Source: JAGPUQ01 sp947084925 (GTDB taxonomy: Bacteria; Pseudomonadota; Gammaproteobacteria; Pseudomonadales; Porticoccaceae). Taken from it: a DNA stretch of 64,000 nucleotides. The position numbers and the translations under genes were made by a program. The notes under the pieces were generated by a model. It had not been told where the DNA came from and ran no database searches. It saw only the letters and a list, made by a program, of their open reading frames with translations. Positions within the stretch are counted from its first letter, which is position 1. The number at the start of each line of letters is the position of its first letter. The stretch covers positions 1 to 64,000 of the forward strand of contig CAMTUJ010000005.1 of assembly GCA_947084925.1 (NCBI GenBank). The letters are read 5' to 3'. Positions 17,459 to 24,999 of the stretch are shown here, piece by piece.

Positions 17459-18553
17459 ATGCAAGTCGGAAACCTGATGTTTTTCCAGAACCACCCCTGG
17501 TTGCCCATGACGGACGCCGAGGTCTACATCAATGAATTGCAGGTCGCGGACATGACCGAAGCCCTCGGCTTCGATTCGATCTGGTGTACCGAACACCACT
17601 TCACCGATTACCTGCTGTCGCCCAACATCATCGAATTCCTGGCCTACATGGCTGGTCGCACCACCAAACTGAAACTCGGCACCGCCGCCGTGATCCTGCC
17701 CTGGCACAAGGATCCGATGCGCGTGGCAACCGATTTCGCGCTGCTCGACAACCTGTCCCAGGGCCGCGCGCTCGCGGGCTTCGGTCGCGGCCTCGCGCAG
17801 GTCGAATACGACGGGTTTGGCATCGCGATGGAAGAATCCCGCGACCGCATGAACGAAGCCGCGCACATGATTCTGCAGGGCCTCAACACCGGCTTTATGG
17901 AAGGCAGTGGCAAGTTCTTCAAACAGGAGCGTCGCGAGATTCGTCCGCGCCCGCTGCGCTCGTTCGAAGATCGCACCTATGTGGTCTCGATGTCGCCGGA
18001 CACCGTGCCCCACGCCGCCCGGCTCGGCGGCGCCCTGATGACCTTCGCCATCGGCCCCTGGGAAAAGCGCAAGCCCGATATCGACGCCTGGCGCGACCTG
18101 TACGAAAAAGAATGGAATCGCAAGGCGCCGCCCTCGGTCGCCAACGTGATCGCCTATTGCGACACCGATGCCGGCAAGGCCCACGACATCGCCCATAAAT
18201 ACATGGCGGGTTACTTCGTCACCGCAATGAACCACTACGAAATGAAAGGCGAACACTTCGCCGGCAAGGGTGGTGGCAAGTACGATCACTACGCCAATTC
18301 CGCCGCCGCCATGCGTGCCATCGGCGACGAAGGCATGGGCAAAATGTTCACCAACTGCCAGGTGTTCGGCACCCCGGATCAGATCCTGCAACAGATCAAG
18401 GGAATCGAGGATCTGGTCGGCGACATCGACGTGAATGTCACCTTCAGCTACTCCGGCCTGCCCTACGACCAGGCCAAGAAGAGCATGCAACTGTTCGGCG
18501 AAAAAGTACTGCCGGTACTGAAAAACGGCTGGGCCGAGCGCAAAGCCGGCTAA
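17459..18553 (+). CDS. LLM-class flavin-dependent oxidoreductase, paralogue A
   Basis: A 364-residue bacterial-luciferase-like monooxygenase. It has MQVGNLMFFQNHPW, FDSIWCTEHHFTDYLLSPN (the EHH flavin-site motif), LKLGTAAVILPWHKDPMRVATDFALLDNLSQGRALAGFGRGL and VVSMSPDTVPHAARLG. It is closely similar along its length to the gene at 18872, which points to a tandem duplication. Substrates of this subgroup are unknown, typically hydrophobic. Its TAA stop lies inside the CTAA target duplication of MITE copy 2. Confidence 0.93.
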   Translation: MQVGNLMFFQNHPWLPMTDAEVYINELQVADMTEALGFDSIWCTEHHFTDYLLSPNIIEFLAYMAGRTTKLKLGTAAVILPWHKDPMRVATDFALLDNLSQGRALAGFGRGLAQVEYDGFGIAMEESRDRMNEAAHMILQGLNTGFMEGSGKFFKQERREIRPRPLRSFEDRTYVVSMSPDTVPHAARLGGALMTFAIGPWEKRKPDIDAWRDLYEKEWNRKAPPSVANVIAYCDTDAGKAHDIAHKYMAGYFVTAMNHYEMKGEHFAGKGGGKYDHYANSAAAMRAIGDEGMGKMFTNCQVFGTPDQILQQIKGIEDLVGDIDVNVTFSYSGLPYDQAKKSMQLFGEKVLPVLKNGWAERKAG

Positions 18554-18664
18554 GGAAGCTCTGAATAACCACCCGATCGTCGTTCCCGCGCATGCGGGAA
18601 CCCAGGAATATCAGGCCCCTCTGGATGCCCGCCTCCGCGGGCATGACGGTTGTTCAGAGTAGCC
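18554..18664. repeat. MITE copy 2 (111 bp)
   Basis: Inverted ends GGAAGCTCTGAATAACC and (reverse strand) GGCTACTCTGAACAACC enclose two GC-rich palindromes (CCCGCGCATGCGGG and GCCCGCCTCCGCGGGC). Perfect CTAA direct repeats flank it at 18550-18553 and 18665-18668. It lies between the stop codon and the terminator of the luciferase-like gene. Confidence 0.9.
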
Positions 18665-18690
18665 CTAACCGTTCATGTACGGCAAACCTG

Positions 18691-18714
18691 AAGGCGGCCG
18701 CGGCCGCCTTTTTT
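18691..18714 (+). terminator. Rho-independent terminator
   Basis: Perfect stem AAGGCGGCC / GGCCGCCTT around GC followed by TTTT. It ends transcription of the luciferase-like gene at 17459; the MITE now separates gene and terminator. Confidence 0.85.
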
Positions 18715-18871
18715 GTGCGCCGCGAATTTGCCCGCCCGGCACCGACCCAGTTGCGCCAGATCATCCAGACGGCGCTTTCGGGTAGCGCCGCGCCTCGACT
18801 CGTCACTACCATTCATCCCAGTTGCTGTTTCATCACCCCACCACAGCTTTTTGTTTGCAGGAGCCAGCGCC

Positions 18872-19972
18872 ATGAAAGTCGGTCAATTGATGCTGTTTCA
18901 GAATCACCCGAATCTGCCGCAGAGCGATTACGAGATGTACCAGAACGAGCTCGACATCGCGCTGATGGCGGAGCCGCTGGGGCTCGACTCGATCTGGGCG
19001 GTGGAACACCATTTCACCGACTACACCCTGTGCCCGAACATCCCCGAATTCCTAGCCTTCGTGGCGGGGCAGACCAAGACCATCAAGCTCGGCACGGCGG
19101 CCATCATCCTGCCCTGGCACAAGGACCCGATCCGGGTGGCGACCGACATCGCCATGCTGGACAACATGTCCAAAGGTCGCGTGCTGCTGGGCATGGGCCG
19201 GGGACTGGCCAAGATCGAGTACGACGGTTTCGGCATCGACATGGCCGAATCCCGCGACCGCATGAACGAAATGGCCGCCATGGTGCTGGAAGCCCTGGAA
19301 ACCGGTTTCATGGAAGGCAACGGCAAATACTTCAAGCAGGAGCGCCGCGAGATTCGCCCGCGCCCCTTCAAAAGCTTCCGCGACCGCACCTTCATCGTGT
19401 CCATGTCGCCGGACACCGCGCCCCACGCCGCCAGGCTGGGCGGTTCCATCATGACGTTCGCCATCGGTCCCTGGGAAAAACGCGCCCAGGAAATCGAGCG
19501 CTGGCGCGAGTTCTACCGCAAGGAGCAGGGCGGCAAGACGCCGCCGCCGACCAGCGCCAATCTGTTCGTGATCTGCGACAAGGACCCGAAAAAAGCCGCC
19601 GACATGGCCTACCACTACATGTCGGATTACTGGATCTCCGCCATGGTCCACTACGAAATGAAAGGCGAGCATTTCGGCGACCGTGGCAAGGGTGCCTACG
19701 ACTTCTACCATGAGGCCGCCAAGGCGATGCGCAGCGCCGGCGACGCCGCCATGGGCCGCGGATTTGCCGATCTCCAGATCTGGGGCACGCCCGCTCAGTG
19801 CCTGGAAAAGATCGAGCGCATCCAGAACATCATCGGCCCCATGGACATCAATTGCAGCTTCAGCTTCGCCGGCATGCCCTACGAATACGCCAGGAAGAGC
19901 ATGAAGCTGTTTGCCGAGCAGGTAGTGCCCGTCGTCCGGGACTGGGAGGCGCCGGGCTACCAGGCCGCCTGA
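18872..19972 (+). CDS. LLM-class flavin-dependent oxidoreductase, paralogue B
   Basis: A 366-residue paralogue of the preceding gene. It shares MKVGQLMLFQNHPNLP, LDSIWAVEHHFTDYTLCPN, LGTAAIILPWHKDPIRVATDIAMLDNMSKGR, RREIRPRP and VSMSPDTAPHAARLGG. The C-terminal helices (YEYARKSMKLFAEQVVP) also correspond. It is a separate transcription unit: its own terminator follows and a terminator precedes it. I start at ATG 18872 after GCAGGAG, aligned with paralogue A; the frame is open to 18713 without similarity. Confidence 0.93.
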   Translation: MKVGQLMLFQNHPNLPQSDYEMYQNELDIALMAEPLGLDSIWAVEHHFTDYTLCPNIPEFLAFVAGQTKTIKLGTAAIILPWHKDPIRVATDIAMLDNMSKGRVLLGMGRGLAKIEYDGFGIDMAESRDRMNEMAAMVLEALETGFMEGNGKYFKQERREIRPRPFKSFRDRTFIVSMSPDTAPHAARLGGSIMTFAIGPWEKRAQEIERWREFYRKEQGGKTPPPTSANLFVICDKDPKKAADMAYHYMSDYWISAMVHYEMKGEHFGDRGKGAYDFYHEAAKAMRSAGDAAMGRGFADLQIWGTPAQCLEKIERIQNIIGPMDINCSFSFAGMPYEYARKSMKLFAEQVVPVVRDWEAPGYQAA

Positions 19973-20061
19973 TCAACCACCGAGCGAAGGAGCCGCGTTG
20001 CTCCTTCAGGAAAACCGCCGGAAGCTTCGCCGCCAGCGGAAACTGTGTTGCCAACCTTTTC

Positions 20062-20086
20062 GGCGGGGCTTGCCCCGCCTTTTTTT
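20062..20086 (+). terminator. Rho-independent terminator
   Basis: Stem GGCGGGGC / GCCCCGCC with a two-base loop and a run of seven T. It closes the unit of the gene at 18872. A second hairpin just after the stop (AAGGAGC/GCTCCTT at about 19985-20008) lacks a T-run. Confidence 0.92.
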
Positions 20087-20235
20087 CCCCGCATTTTGGC
20101 GCGCACGGCTATCCCCATGACCGGCATCGCGCCGGGTAAACCTGACCGACGTCCGCCGAAAACGCCTCGCTGCGCCTGGCCGCTGCAATGACCGCCGCCA
20201 GCAGATCGCCACGATCCCGAACGATTATCCCGCGC

Positions 20236-20264
20236 CGGTTGTCTCACCCCCCGTGAGACAACCG
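20236..20264. promoter_or_regulatory. Perfect 12-bp inverted repeat
   Basis: CGGTTGTCTCAC, five C residues, then GTGAGACAACCG: a perfect palindrome with 12-bp arms and no T-run. It is more likely a protein-binding site or an RNA hairpin than a terminator. It stands 64 bases before the small gene fragment at 20328. Confidence 0.6.
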
Positions 20265-20327
20265 CCTGGCGAGAGGTTTGTCACCGCAGCTGCGCGATAC
20301 CGCAACCCTGGAGTCCATCCCGCCACC

Positions 20328-20435
20328 ATGCTTTACGCTTCCACCACCTCGCTGCTGCTGATCATCGGCTGCGTGCTGTTCCATTACGAAGCGCTGCGTT
20401 TCATCGGTGCTTCCGCAACGCGTCCCGACCACTAA
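20328..20435 (+). pseudogene. Small membrane ORF, possibly start of a potassium-channel gene
   Basis: A 35-residue frame with one hydrophobic segment (TTSLLLIIGCVLFHYEALRF). The pattern of a first membrane helix ending in H-Y/F-E-x-L-R resembles the N-terminus of small two-helix potassium-channel-family proteins, but the pore and second helix are missing. It could instead be a genuine small membrane peptide. Similarity is from memory and short, so confidence is low. Confidence 0.35.
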
Positions 20436-20448
20436 CCAAGGAAACCTG

Positions 20449-20565
20449 ATGTCCGCCGATCCCGAGCGCGTGGTACGACGCCTGCTGGGCGACCAGTGGC
20501 AGCGCCTGTCCAGCCAGGAGCGCGAGATCGTGACCCGCATAGCCCGTCGCGTACGCCATCCGCGC
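20449..20565 (+). pseudogene. Possible N-terminal fragment of a DUF1003-type protein
   Basis: ATG 20449 follows a good AAGGA ribosome site. The first 36 residues (MSADPERVVRRLLG, LSSQEREIVTRIARRV) resemble the cytoplasmic start of DUF1003 membrane proteins. After that similarity ends; the frame stays open only by shadowing the MFS gene on the other strand. The domain proper, with its two membrane helices, is absent. Probably a gene cut by rearrangement. Confidence 0.35.
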
Positions 20566-20681
20566 CCACATGGCAGCAGCGGCCGCCGCCTCTCCTTCCT
20601 TGAAAACAGCGGAATGACACCGTCGGACGGCACGTCCCGCAATCAGTTCCGACGCACACCAACCGGTTCCAGCCGCGGAGT

Positions 20682-21902
20682 TCACGCCGCCGGGGGCGCT
20701 GCCCGATACGCCAGCAACCCCGCCGCGGCGATGCCGGCGAAGGCGGCTCCCGCCACAAACGTGGCCGGAGCGCCGAGGACACTCCAGAGCACCCCGGCGA
20801 TCGCGCTCGCGGCGAGCAGCGCACCGCCGCTGACCAGATTGAAAATGCCAAAGGCCGTCCCGCGCAGGCGCACGGGCGCGGTGTCGGCCACCAGCTTCGC
20901 CAGCAGGCCCTGGGTAAGTGCCATGTGGATGCCCCAGAGCGCCGCGCCGGCCAGCATCGACACCGGCCCCGAGGCCGCGGCGAGCACCAGGTCGGAGGCG
21001 ATCAGCACCGCGAGCCCCACCAGCAGCAAGGTACGCGGTCGATAGCGATCAGCGGCGGACCCGGCGGGATAGGCGCACAGAGCGTAAAACACGTTCATCA
21101 CCACCATCACCACCGGCACCAGCATCAGCTCGAAACCCACGTCCTGGGCGCGCAGAACCAGAAACGCCTCGCTGAAACGCGCCAGCGTGAACACCGCGCC
21201 CAGCAGCACTACCCGCCAGAAACGCCGCGGCAGTTGCCATGCATCGCGCAACGCGAGCGGCTCCCGCGCCGTGGCACCGGCGGTCGGTTCGGGTTCGCGG
21301 ACATAGCGCATCAGCAGCGCCACCGCGATGAAGGCTGGCGGTACCGCCAGCCACATGGCGGCGCGGAAATCGTTGGCGAACCAGGCCATGCCGGCAATCG
21401 CGAGCAATGGCCCGGCGAAGGCGCCCACCGAATCGAGCGCCTGCCGCAAGCCGTAGGCGGCACCCCGCAAGGATTTTGGGGTAATGTCCGCGATCAGCGC
21501 GTCGCGGGGCGCGCCGCGAATGCCCTTGCCGAGGCGATCGGCAAAGCGCGCGCCCAGCACCCAGGCGACCGAGCCGGCCAGGGGAAACACCGGTTTCGTC
21601 AGGGCGGCCAGCCCGTAACCCAGCACCACCAGCAGCTTGCGTTTGCCGATCCAGTCGCTGATCGTTCCCGAGAACACTTTGGTAACGGCGGCTGTGGCCT
21701 CGGCGATACCTTCGACGAGACCGATGGTCGCGACCGACACGCCGAGCCCGGATGCCATGAAGAGCGGCAACAGACTGTGGATCAGCTCCGACGACATATC
21801 CATGAACAGCGAACCAAAACCCAGAGCCCAAATCCCCAAGGGGAGCGCGAACACCGGGGTCCGGTCGCCCGCCGAGGTGGTTCTGGTACGCGGGAATCTC
21901 AT
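20682..21902 (-). CDS. MFS transporter
   Basis: A 406-residue major facilitator with 12 predicted transmembrane helices. The loop 2-3 motif is present as GTISDWIGKRKLLVVLGYG, and the segment ADRLGKGIRGAPRDALIAD marks the subgroup often annotated as putative drug or metabolite exporters. The second half has ARFSEAFLVLRAQDVGF and CAYPAGSAADRYRPR. The substrate is unknown. It runs towards the gene fragments at 20328-20565 and may have replaced the missing parts of those genes. Confidence 0.93.
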   Translation of the reverse strand: MRFPRTRTTSAGDRTPVFALPLGIWALGFGSLFMDMSSELIHSLLPLFMASGLGVSVATIGLVEGIAEATAAVTKVFSGTISDWIGKRKLLVVLGYGLAALTKPVFPLAGSVAWVLGARFADRLGKGIRGAPRDALIADITPKSLRGAAYGLRQALDSVGAFAGPLLAIAGMAWFANDFRAAMWLAVPPAFIAVALLMRYVREPEPTAGATAREPLALRDAWQLPRRFWRVVLLGAVFTLARFSEAFLVLRAQDVGFELMLVPVVMVVMNVFYALCAYPAGSAADRYRPRTLLLVGLAVLIASDLVLAAASGPVSMLAGAALWGIHMALTQGLLAKLVADTAPVRLRGTAFGIFNLVSGGALLAASAIAGVLWSVLGAPATFVAGAAFAGIAAAGLLAYRAAPPAA

Positions 21903-21993
21903 TGCGCAACACCGGACCGGCAGCTGATCGACCGCAGTCTAGCGCACCACTCGTGCGGGTTGTTCCAGGCTGCACGCGGCATCCGCGCGGGCG

Positions 21994-22170
21994 CCGCGCA
22001 TACACCGAGTGCCAGTTTCCGCATTTGGGCGGTAATGCGCGCCATTTGCGTCCCTGCCCGGCCACATGGAGAATGGCATCGAGCACCTGTTTATTCGACG
22101 GCTTCACGTTACCACGCTGCAATGGAAGCAGTTTTTCGATCGACTTGAATTGCGCAACGGTAATTTCCAT
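21994..22170 (-). pseudogene. IS5-family transposase remnant (N-terminal 59 codons)
   Basis: MEITVAQFKSIEKLLP, RGNVKPSNKQVLDAILHVA and KWRALPPKCGNWHSVYAR match the N-terminus of an IS5-family transposase different from the one at the left edge. The family continues with M-N-R-W and the catalytic domain, but here the sequence diverges and runs into the MFS gene. It is a decayed insertion scar. Confidence 0.8.
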
Positions 22171-22261
22171 CCGATCCGCGCGGTAGCTTTTGGGGCGCTG
22201 TCCGGAGGGACGGGCGTTTTTGCGGCGGCTTCGGGTTCGCTGGTGTACACAGGAGCGGCGA

Positions 22262-22939
22262 ATGCTGACCGGATCAAATCAAAACGGCGGGCACACTGGC
22301 CCTGACGGCAGGTCGCGATCCCTGTTGTGGGTCGTGTCCGCCATTTTGCTGGCGCTGATGTTATCGGCTGCCGCGACCGATCAACCGCGTCCGGCGACAT
22401 CGGCGTGCAGCGGTGACCAGTATTATTTTCCTGCCGGAACTTTCCCCGCCGCCTATCCCGCATCGGACGTGCAGCGTCGCCGCTGGTATTCCAGCTATCT
22501 GGCGCGACTCCATGAGCCGTCGCTGTCCTGCGCAAAGGGGTTGGAAGAAACCTATCGTCTGACGTGGTTGCACACCTTTGCTCACCCCGTGGTGATTCGC
22601 ATCAGCCGGCGGGACAGCCAAGTGAAGGTGGACGCTTTTCAGTTGTCAGGCAGCGGGCGAGGCGATCCGGGACTGGTGCTGTACCAGACACACAAGCGGC
22701 TTTCGATGCTGGAGTGGGGGTTGCTGCAGGCCAGGCTTCGGGACAGCACCTTCTGGTCGCTGCCGACTTCGGGAAACATGTACGGCGTCCACGGCGAACA
22801 ATGGATCCTGGAGGGGCGCCGGAACGACACCTACCATATCGTTGATCGTTGGACTCCTGCGGCCGGACCCTACCGCGATCTCGGGGTTTTTATCTTCGAC
22901 CTCGTGGGTTGGCAGCGCCCCGATTCAAGCGGGTACTGA
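22262..22939 (+). CDS. Hypothetical membrane-anchored or exported protein
   Basis: A 225-residue protein I do not recognise. Residues about 20-42 are a hydrophobic signal or anchor (LLWVVSAILLALMLSAAA) after a charged N-terminus; the rest is predicted periplasmic. It has conserved-looking patches LTWLHTFAHPVVIRISRR, GVHGEQWILEGRRNDTYHIVDRW and YRDLGVFIFDLVGW, and three cysteines. CAGGAG precedes ATG 22262. It lies upstream of the PqqD operon on the same strand, but a strong promoter in the 165-bp gap makes them separate units. Confidence 0.75.
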   Translation: MLTGSNQNGGHTGPDGRSRSLLWVVSAILLALMLSAAATDQPRPATSACSGDQYYFPAGTFPAAYPASDVQRRRWYSSYLARLHEPSLSCAKGLEETYRLTWLHTFAHPVVIRISRRDSQVKVDAFQLSGSGRGDPGLVLYQTHKRLSMLEWGLLQARLRDSTFWSLPTSGNMYGVHGEQWILEGRRNDTYHIVDRWTPAAGPYRDLGVFIFDLVGWQRPDSSGY

Positions 22940-23054
22940 GCGCACGTCGAGCGCAGCCTTGTCTCGGGATGTCCGCGGATTGCGATTCGCGGCGGGTCAC
23001 AACGCTGGCGAAAACCCGAAAGCCATCACCCGGCATCAAGGAGGAGTTATCCCC

Positions 23055-23083
23055 TTGACCTATGTATCTGGCGTCCCTATATT
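23055..23083 (+). promoter_or_regulatory. Sigma70-type promoter of the PqqD/ATP-grasp operon
   Basis: TTGACC at 23055-23060, a 17-base spacer and TATATT at 23078-23083. This is close to the consensus and gives an expected start near 23090, only about 15 bases before ATG 23105. GAGG at 23095 is the ribosome site. Confidence 0.75.
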
Positions 23084-23104
23084 GACCCATAAACGAGGCT
23101 GGGC

Positions 23105-23917
23105 ATGGTTGGGCAATTGACCGTCCAAGATTTTTTCGATCAATTCCCCGACGACCGGGCTTGTCTCGATCACCTCATGAAGGTCCGTTTCGGGAACCTG
23201 ACCGCCTGTCCAAGGTGCGGGCGCGAGTGGCGGTTCCACAAGCTTCGCAAGGAAGCGGCTTATGCCTGCCAGTGGTGCGGGCATCATGTCCATCCGATGG
23301 TGGGAACCCCTTTCCAGCGGACCCGCACTCCGCTCCAGAAATGGTTCTACGCCATGCACCTTGTCACGAAGGCCCCGGGCAACGTTTCCGCCAAGGAACT
23401 TCAGCGTCAACTTGGAGTGACCTACAAGACAGCCTGGCGGATGGCCGACCAAATCCGCAAGTATGTCGACGCCGGCGGCAGTCTTTCCGACTATGCGCTT
23501 TCCGACCACGCGCTTTCCGACCACGCGAAAGTCGGCACGGCCATGACGGGCGACAAGCGCGTCCGTGCCGCCCCCGGCAAGAAGGGGACAACGGCAAATT
23601 CGCGGACCTCGCGGAAGATCGCCGCGATAACGCCGGATGCCCAATTGAAACAGACGCCATCGACGCTCAGGTTCTACGGTGACCAATTCGTATTCGATAC
23701 GGTTTCCGGAATGTTCTACCGCATGAATCCCACCGCATGTTTCATCCTGCGCGCACTCGATGCCGGTGTGGATTCGCATGAACTGCCGGCGCTGCTGCGG
23801 GCCAGTTACACCCTGGATGCCTCGACGGCAACACGGGATGTCGAGCTTTTTCTCAACAATCTCGCCGCGCTCGAACCGCTGAACCGGCTGCACCCCAACA
23901 AGCAAGTGAGCGCATGA
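23105..23917 (+). CDS. IS1595-type zinc-ribbon/HTH fused to PqqD-like domain
   Basis: A 270-residue chimera. Residues 1-120 are the DNA-binding start of an IS1595/ISXO2 transposase: zinc ribbon C35-x2-C38 and C55-x2-C58 (CPRCG, CQWCG), GTPFQRTRTPLQKWFYAMHL, and the helix-turn-helix KELQRQLGVTYKTAWRMADQIR. The DDE integrase domain is absent. A linker (about 121-185) with three S-D-Y/H-A-L repeats leads to residues about 187-260, a PqqD-like winged-helix domain (FVFDTVSGMFYRMNPTACFILRAL, ATRDVELFLNNLAALEPL), the fold that binds leader peptides in RiPP systems. I infer a domesticated DNA-binding or peptide-binding adaptor, not a transposase. The next gene overlaps it by four bases. Confidence 0.88.
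   Translation: MVGQLTVQDFFDQFPDDRACLDHLMKVRFGNLTACPRCGREWRFHKLRKEAAYACQWCGHHVHPMVGTPFQRTRTPLQKWFYAMHLVTKAPGNVSAKELQRQLGVTYKTAWRMADQIRKYVDAGGSLSDYALSDHALSDHAKVGTAMTGDKRVRAAPGKKGTTANSRTSRKIAAITPDAQLKQTPSTLRFYGDQFVFDTVSGMFYRMNPTACFILRALDAGVDSHELPALLRASYTLDASTATRDVELFLNNLAALEPLNRLHPNKQVSA
23483..23527 (+). repeat. 15-bp tandem repeat, 3 units, in frame
   Basis: Three copies of CTTTCCGACCACGCG (first with two changes) lie in the linker of the zinc-ribbon/PqqD gene and encode a repeated L-S-D-H-A pentapeptide. Confidence 0.85.
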
Positions 23918-24999
23918 AAAGCGTCGCCATCACTGGCCTCCACCGGGGAGAAAATCCTCAACCCGGGGCCGCGGTGGCCGCAGCCCTGCGCCGGCGCTTC
24001 CCCGCTCTTCGCATCGTCGGCCTGTCCTACGATCCCTTCGAGAGCGGGCTTTACTGCCCCGACGGCAGCAGGCCCGATGCGGCCTATCTCATGCCGTACC
24101 CGAGCGTGGGGCCCATGGCGTTGGCGGAACGTCTGGATGAGATACAGGAGCGCGAAAAGATCGCGTTTGTCATTCCTTGCCTGGATTCCGAGATTGCCAA
24201 TTTCATTGCCATCCGGCGGAGGCTGAAGAAGCGACACGGCATTGAATGCGTGCTGCCGACCCGGAAGGCGTTCGACGCTCGGAACAAAGACAATCTCCAT
24301 GCACTCTGCAAGCGTCTGGATGTCGTGACGCCGCGAACCCAGGCGGCGAACAGCTCCGAGGCACTGGCTGCCTGCGCTGAAGCCATCGGCTACCCGGTTT
24401 ATGTCAAAGGTCGGTTCTACGAAGCGCATTTGGTGAATTCGAAGCAAGATCTCTGCGCGGCATTTGACGAAATTGCCGGCGTTTGGGGTGGACCCGTCCT
24501 GGTCCAGGAGCCGATTGTGGGCGAGGAATACGACGTCGTCGGTCTCGGCGACGGCGAGGGCGGTATCATTGGCTCCTGCTCGATCAGGAAGATGCTGCGA
24601 ACTTCCGCCGGCAAGGGTTTTGCCGGAATCGTCATCGCCGACCCCGCGCTCGATGAGCTGGTGGCGCGCATCGTCGAGGCGCTGCGCTGGAGGGGTCCGT
24701 TCGAGCTGGAATTCATCAAGGCTCCCCATGGGCGGCATGTACTGCTGGAGATGAATCCGCGCTTTCCGGCGTGGGTGGATTTTCCGTCCCAGATCGGTTG
24801 TAACCTGCCGGAGCGGCTGCTGGGGGATTTTCTTGGCGCGGAGCCGACACCGCTGGGCGACTGTTCACCGGGCCAGATGTTCATTCGCCACAGCATCGAT
24901 GTAGTGACCGATATCGGCGATCTTGCGCAGATGGTGATTACCGGTGAACGTGGCAGACTGCCGGTGGGCGGCAAGCCCGAACTTGAGGTGATCAAGTGA
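23914..24999 (+). CDS. ATP-grasp ligase in PqqD operon
   Basis: A 361-residue carboxylate-amine/thiol ligase-type enzyme. The N-terminal Rossmann-like domain (SVAITGLHRGENPQPGAAVA, VIPCLDSEIANF) is followed by the ATP-grasp core: GYPVYVKGRFYEAHL, VLVQEPIVGEEYDVVGL, and RWRGPFELEFIKAPHGRHVLLEMNPRFPAWVDF with the Mg ligands E and N. The order resembles carbamoyl-phosphate-synthase-like and PylC-like amino-acid ligases. It overlaps both neighbours by four bases, so expression is coupled. Its partner is likely the product of the PLP enzyme or a peptide held by the PqqD domain; this is inference. Confidence 0.9.
   Translation: MKSVAITGLHRGENPQPGAAVAAALRRRFPALRIVGLSYDPFESGLYCPDGSRPDAAYLMPYPSVGPMALAERLDEIQEREKIAFVIPCLDSEIANFIAIRRRLKKRHGIECVLPTRKAFDARNKDNLHALCKRLDVVTPRTQAANSSEALAACAEAIGYPVYVKGRFYEAHLVNSKQDLCAAFDEIAGVWGGPVLVQEPIVGEEYDVVGLGDGEGGIIGSCSIRKMLRTSAGKGFAGIVIADPALDELVARIVEALRWRGPFELEFIKAPHGRHVLLEMNPRFPAWVDFPSQIGCNLPERLLGDFLGAEPTPLGDCSPGQMFIRHSIDVVTDIGDLAQMVITGERGRLPVGGKPELEVIK

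Noticed and set aside
19985..20008. Terminator directly after the luciferase-like gene
   Set aside because: The AAGGAGC/GCTCCTT hairpin has no T-run; the true terminator is at 20062-20086.
23055..23120. Leader peptide from TTG 23055 behind a strong AAGGAGGAG site
   Set aside because: It coincides with the -35 box and would be upstream of the expected transcript start; possible only from another promoter.
23105..23917. Calling this gene an active IS1595 transposase
   Set aside because: There is no DDE domain, no flanking inverted repeats, and it is overlapped by an operon partner.
23105..23917. Calling this locus PQQ biosynthesis because of the PqqD fold
   Set aside because: No pqqA, pqqB, pqqC or radical SAM pqqE gene is near.
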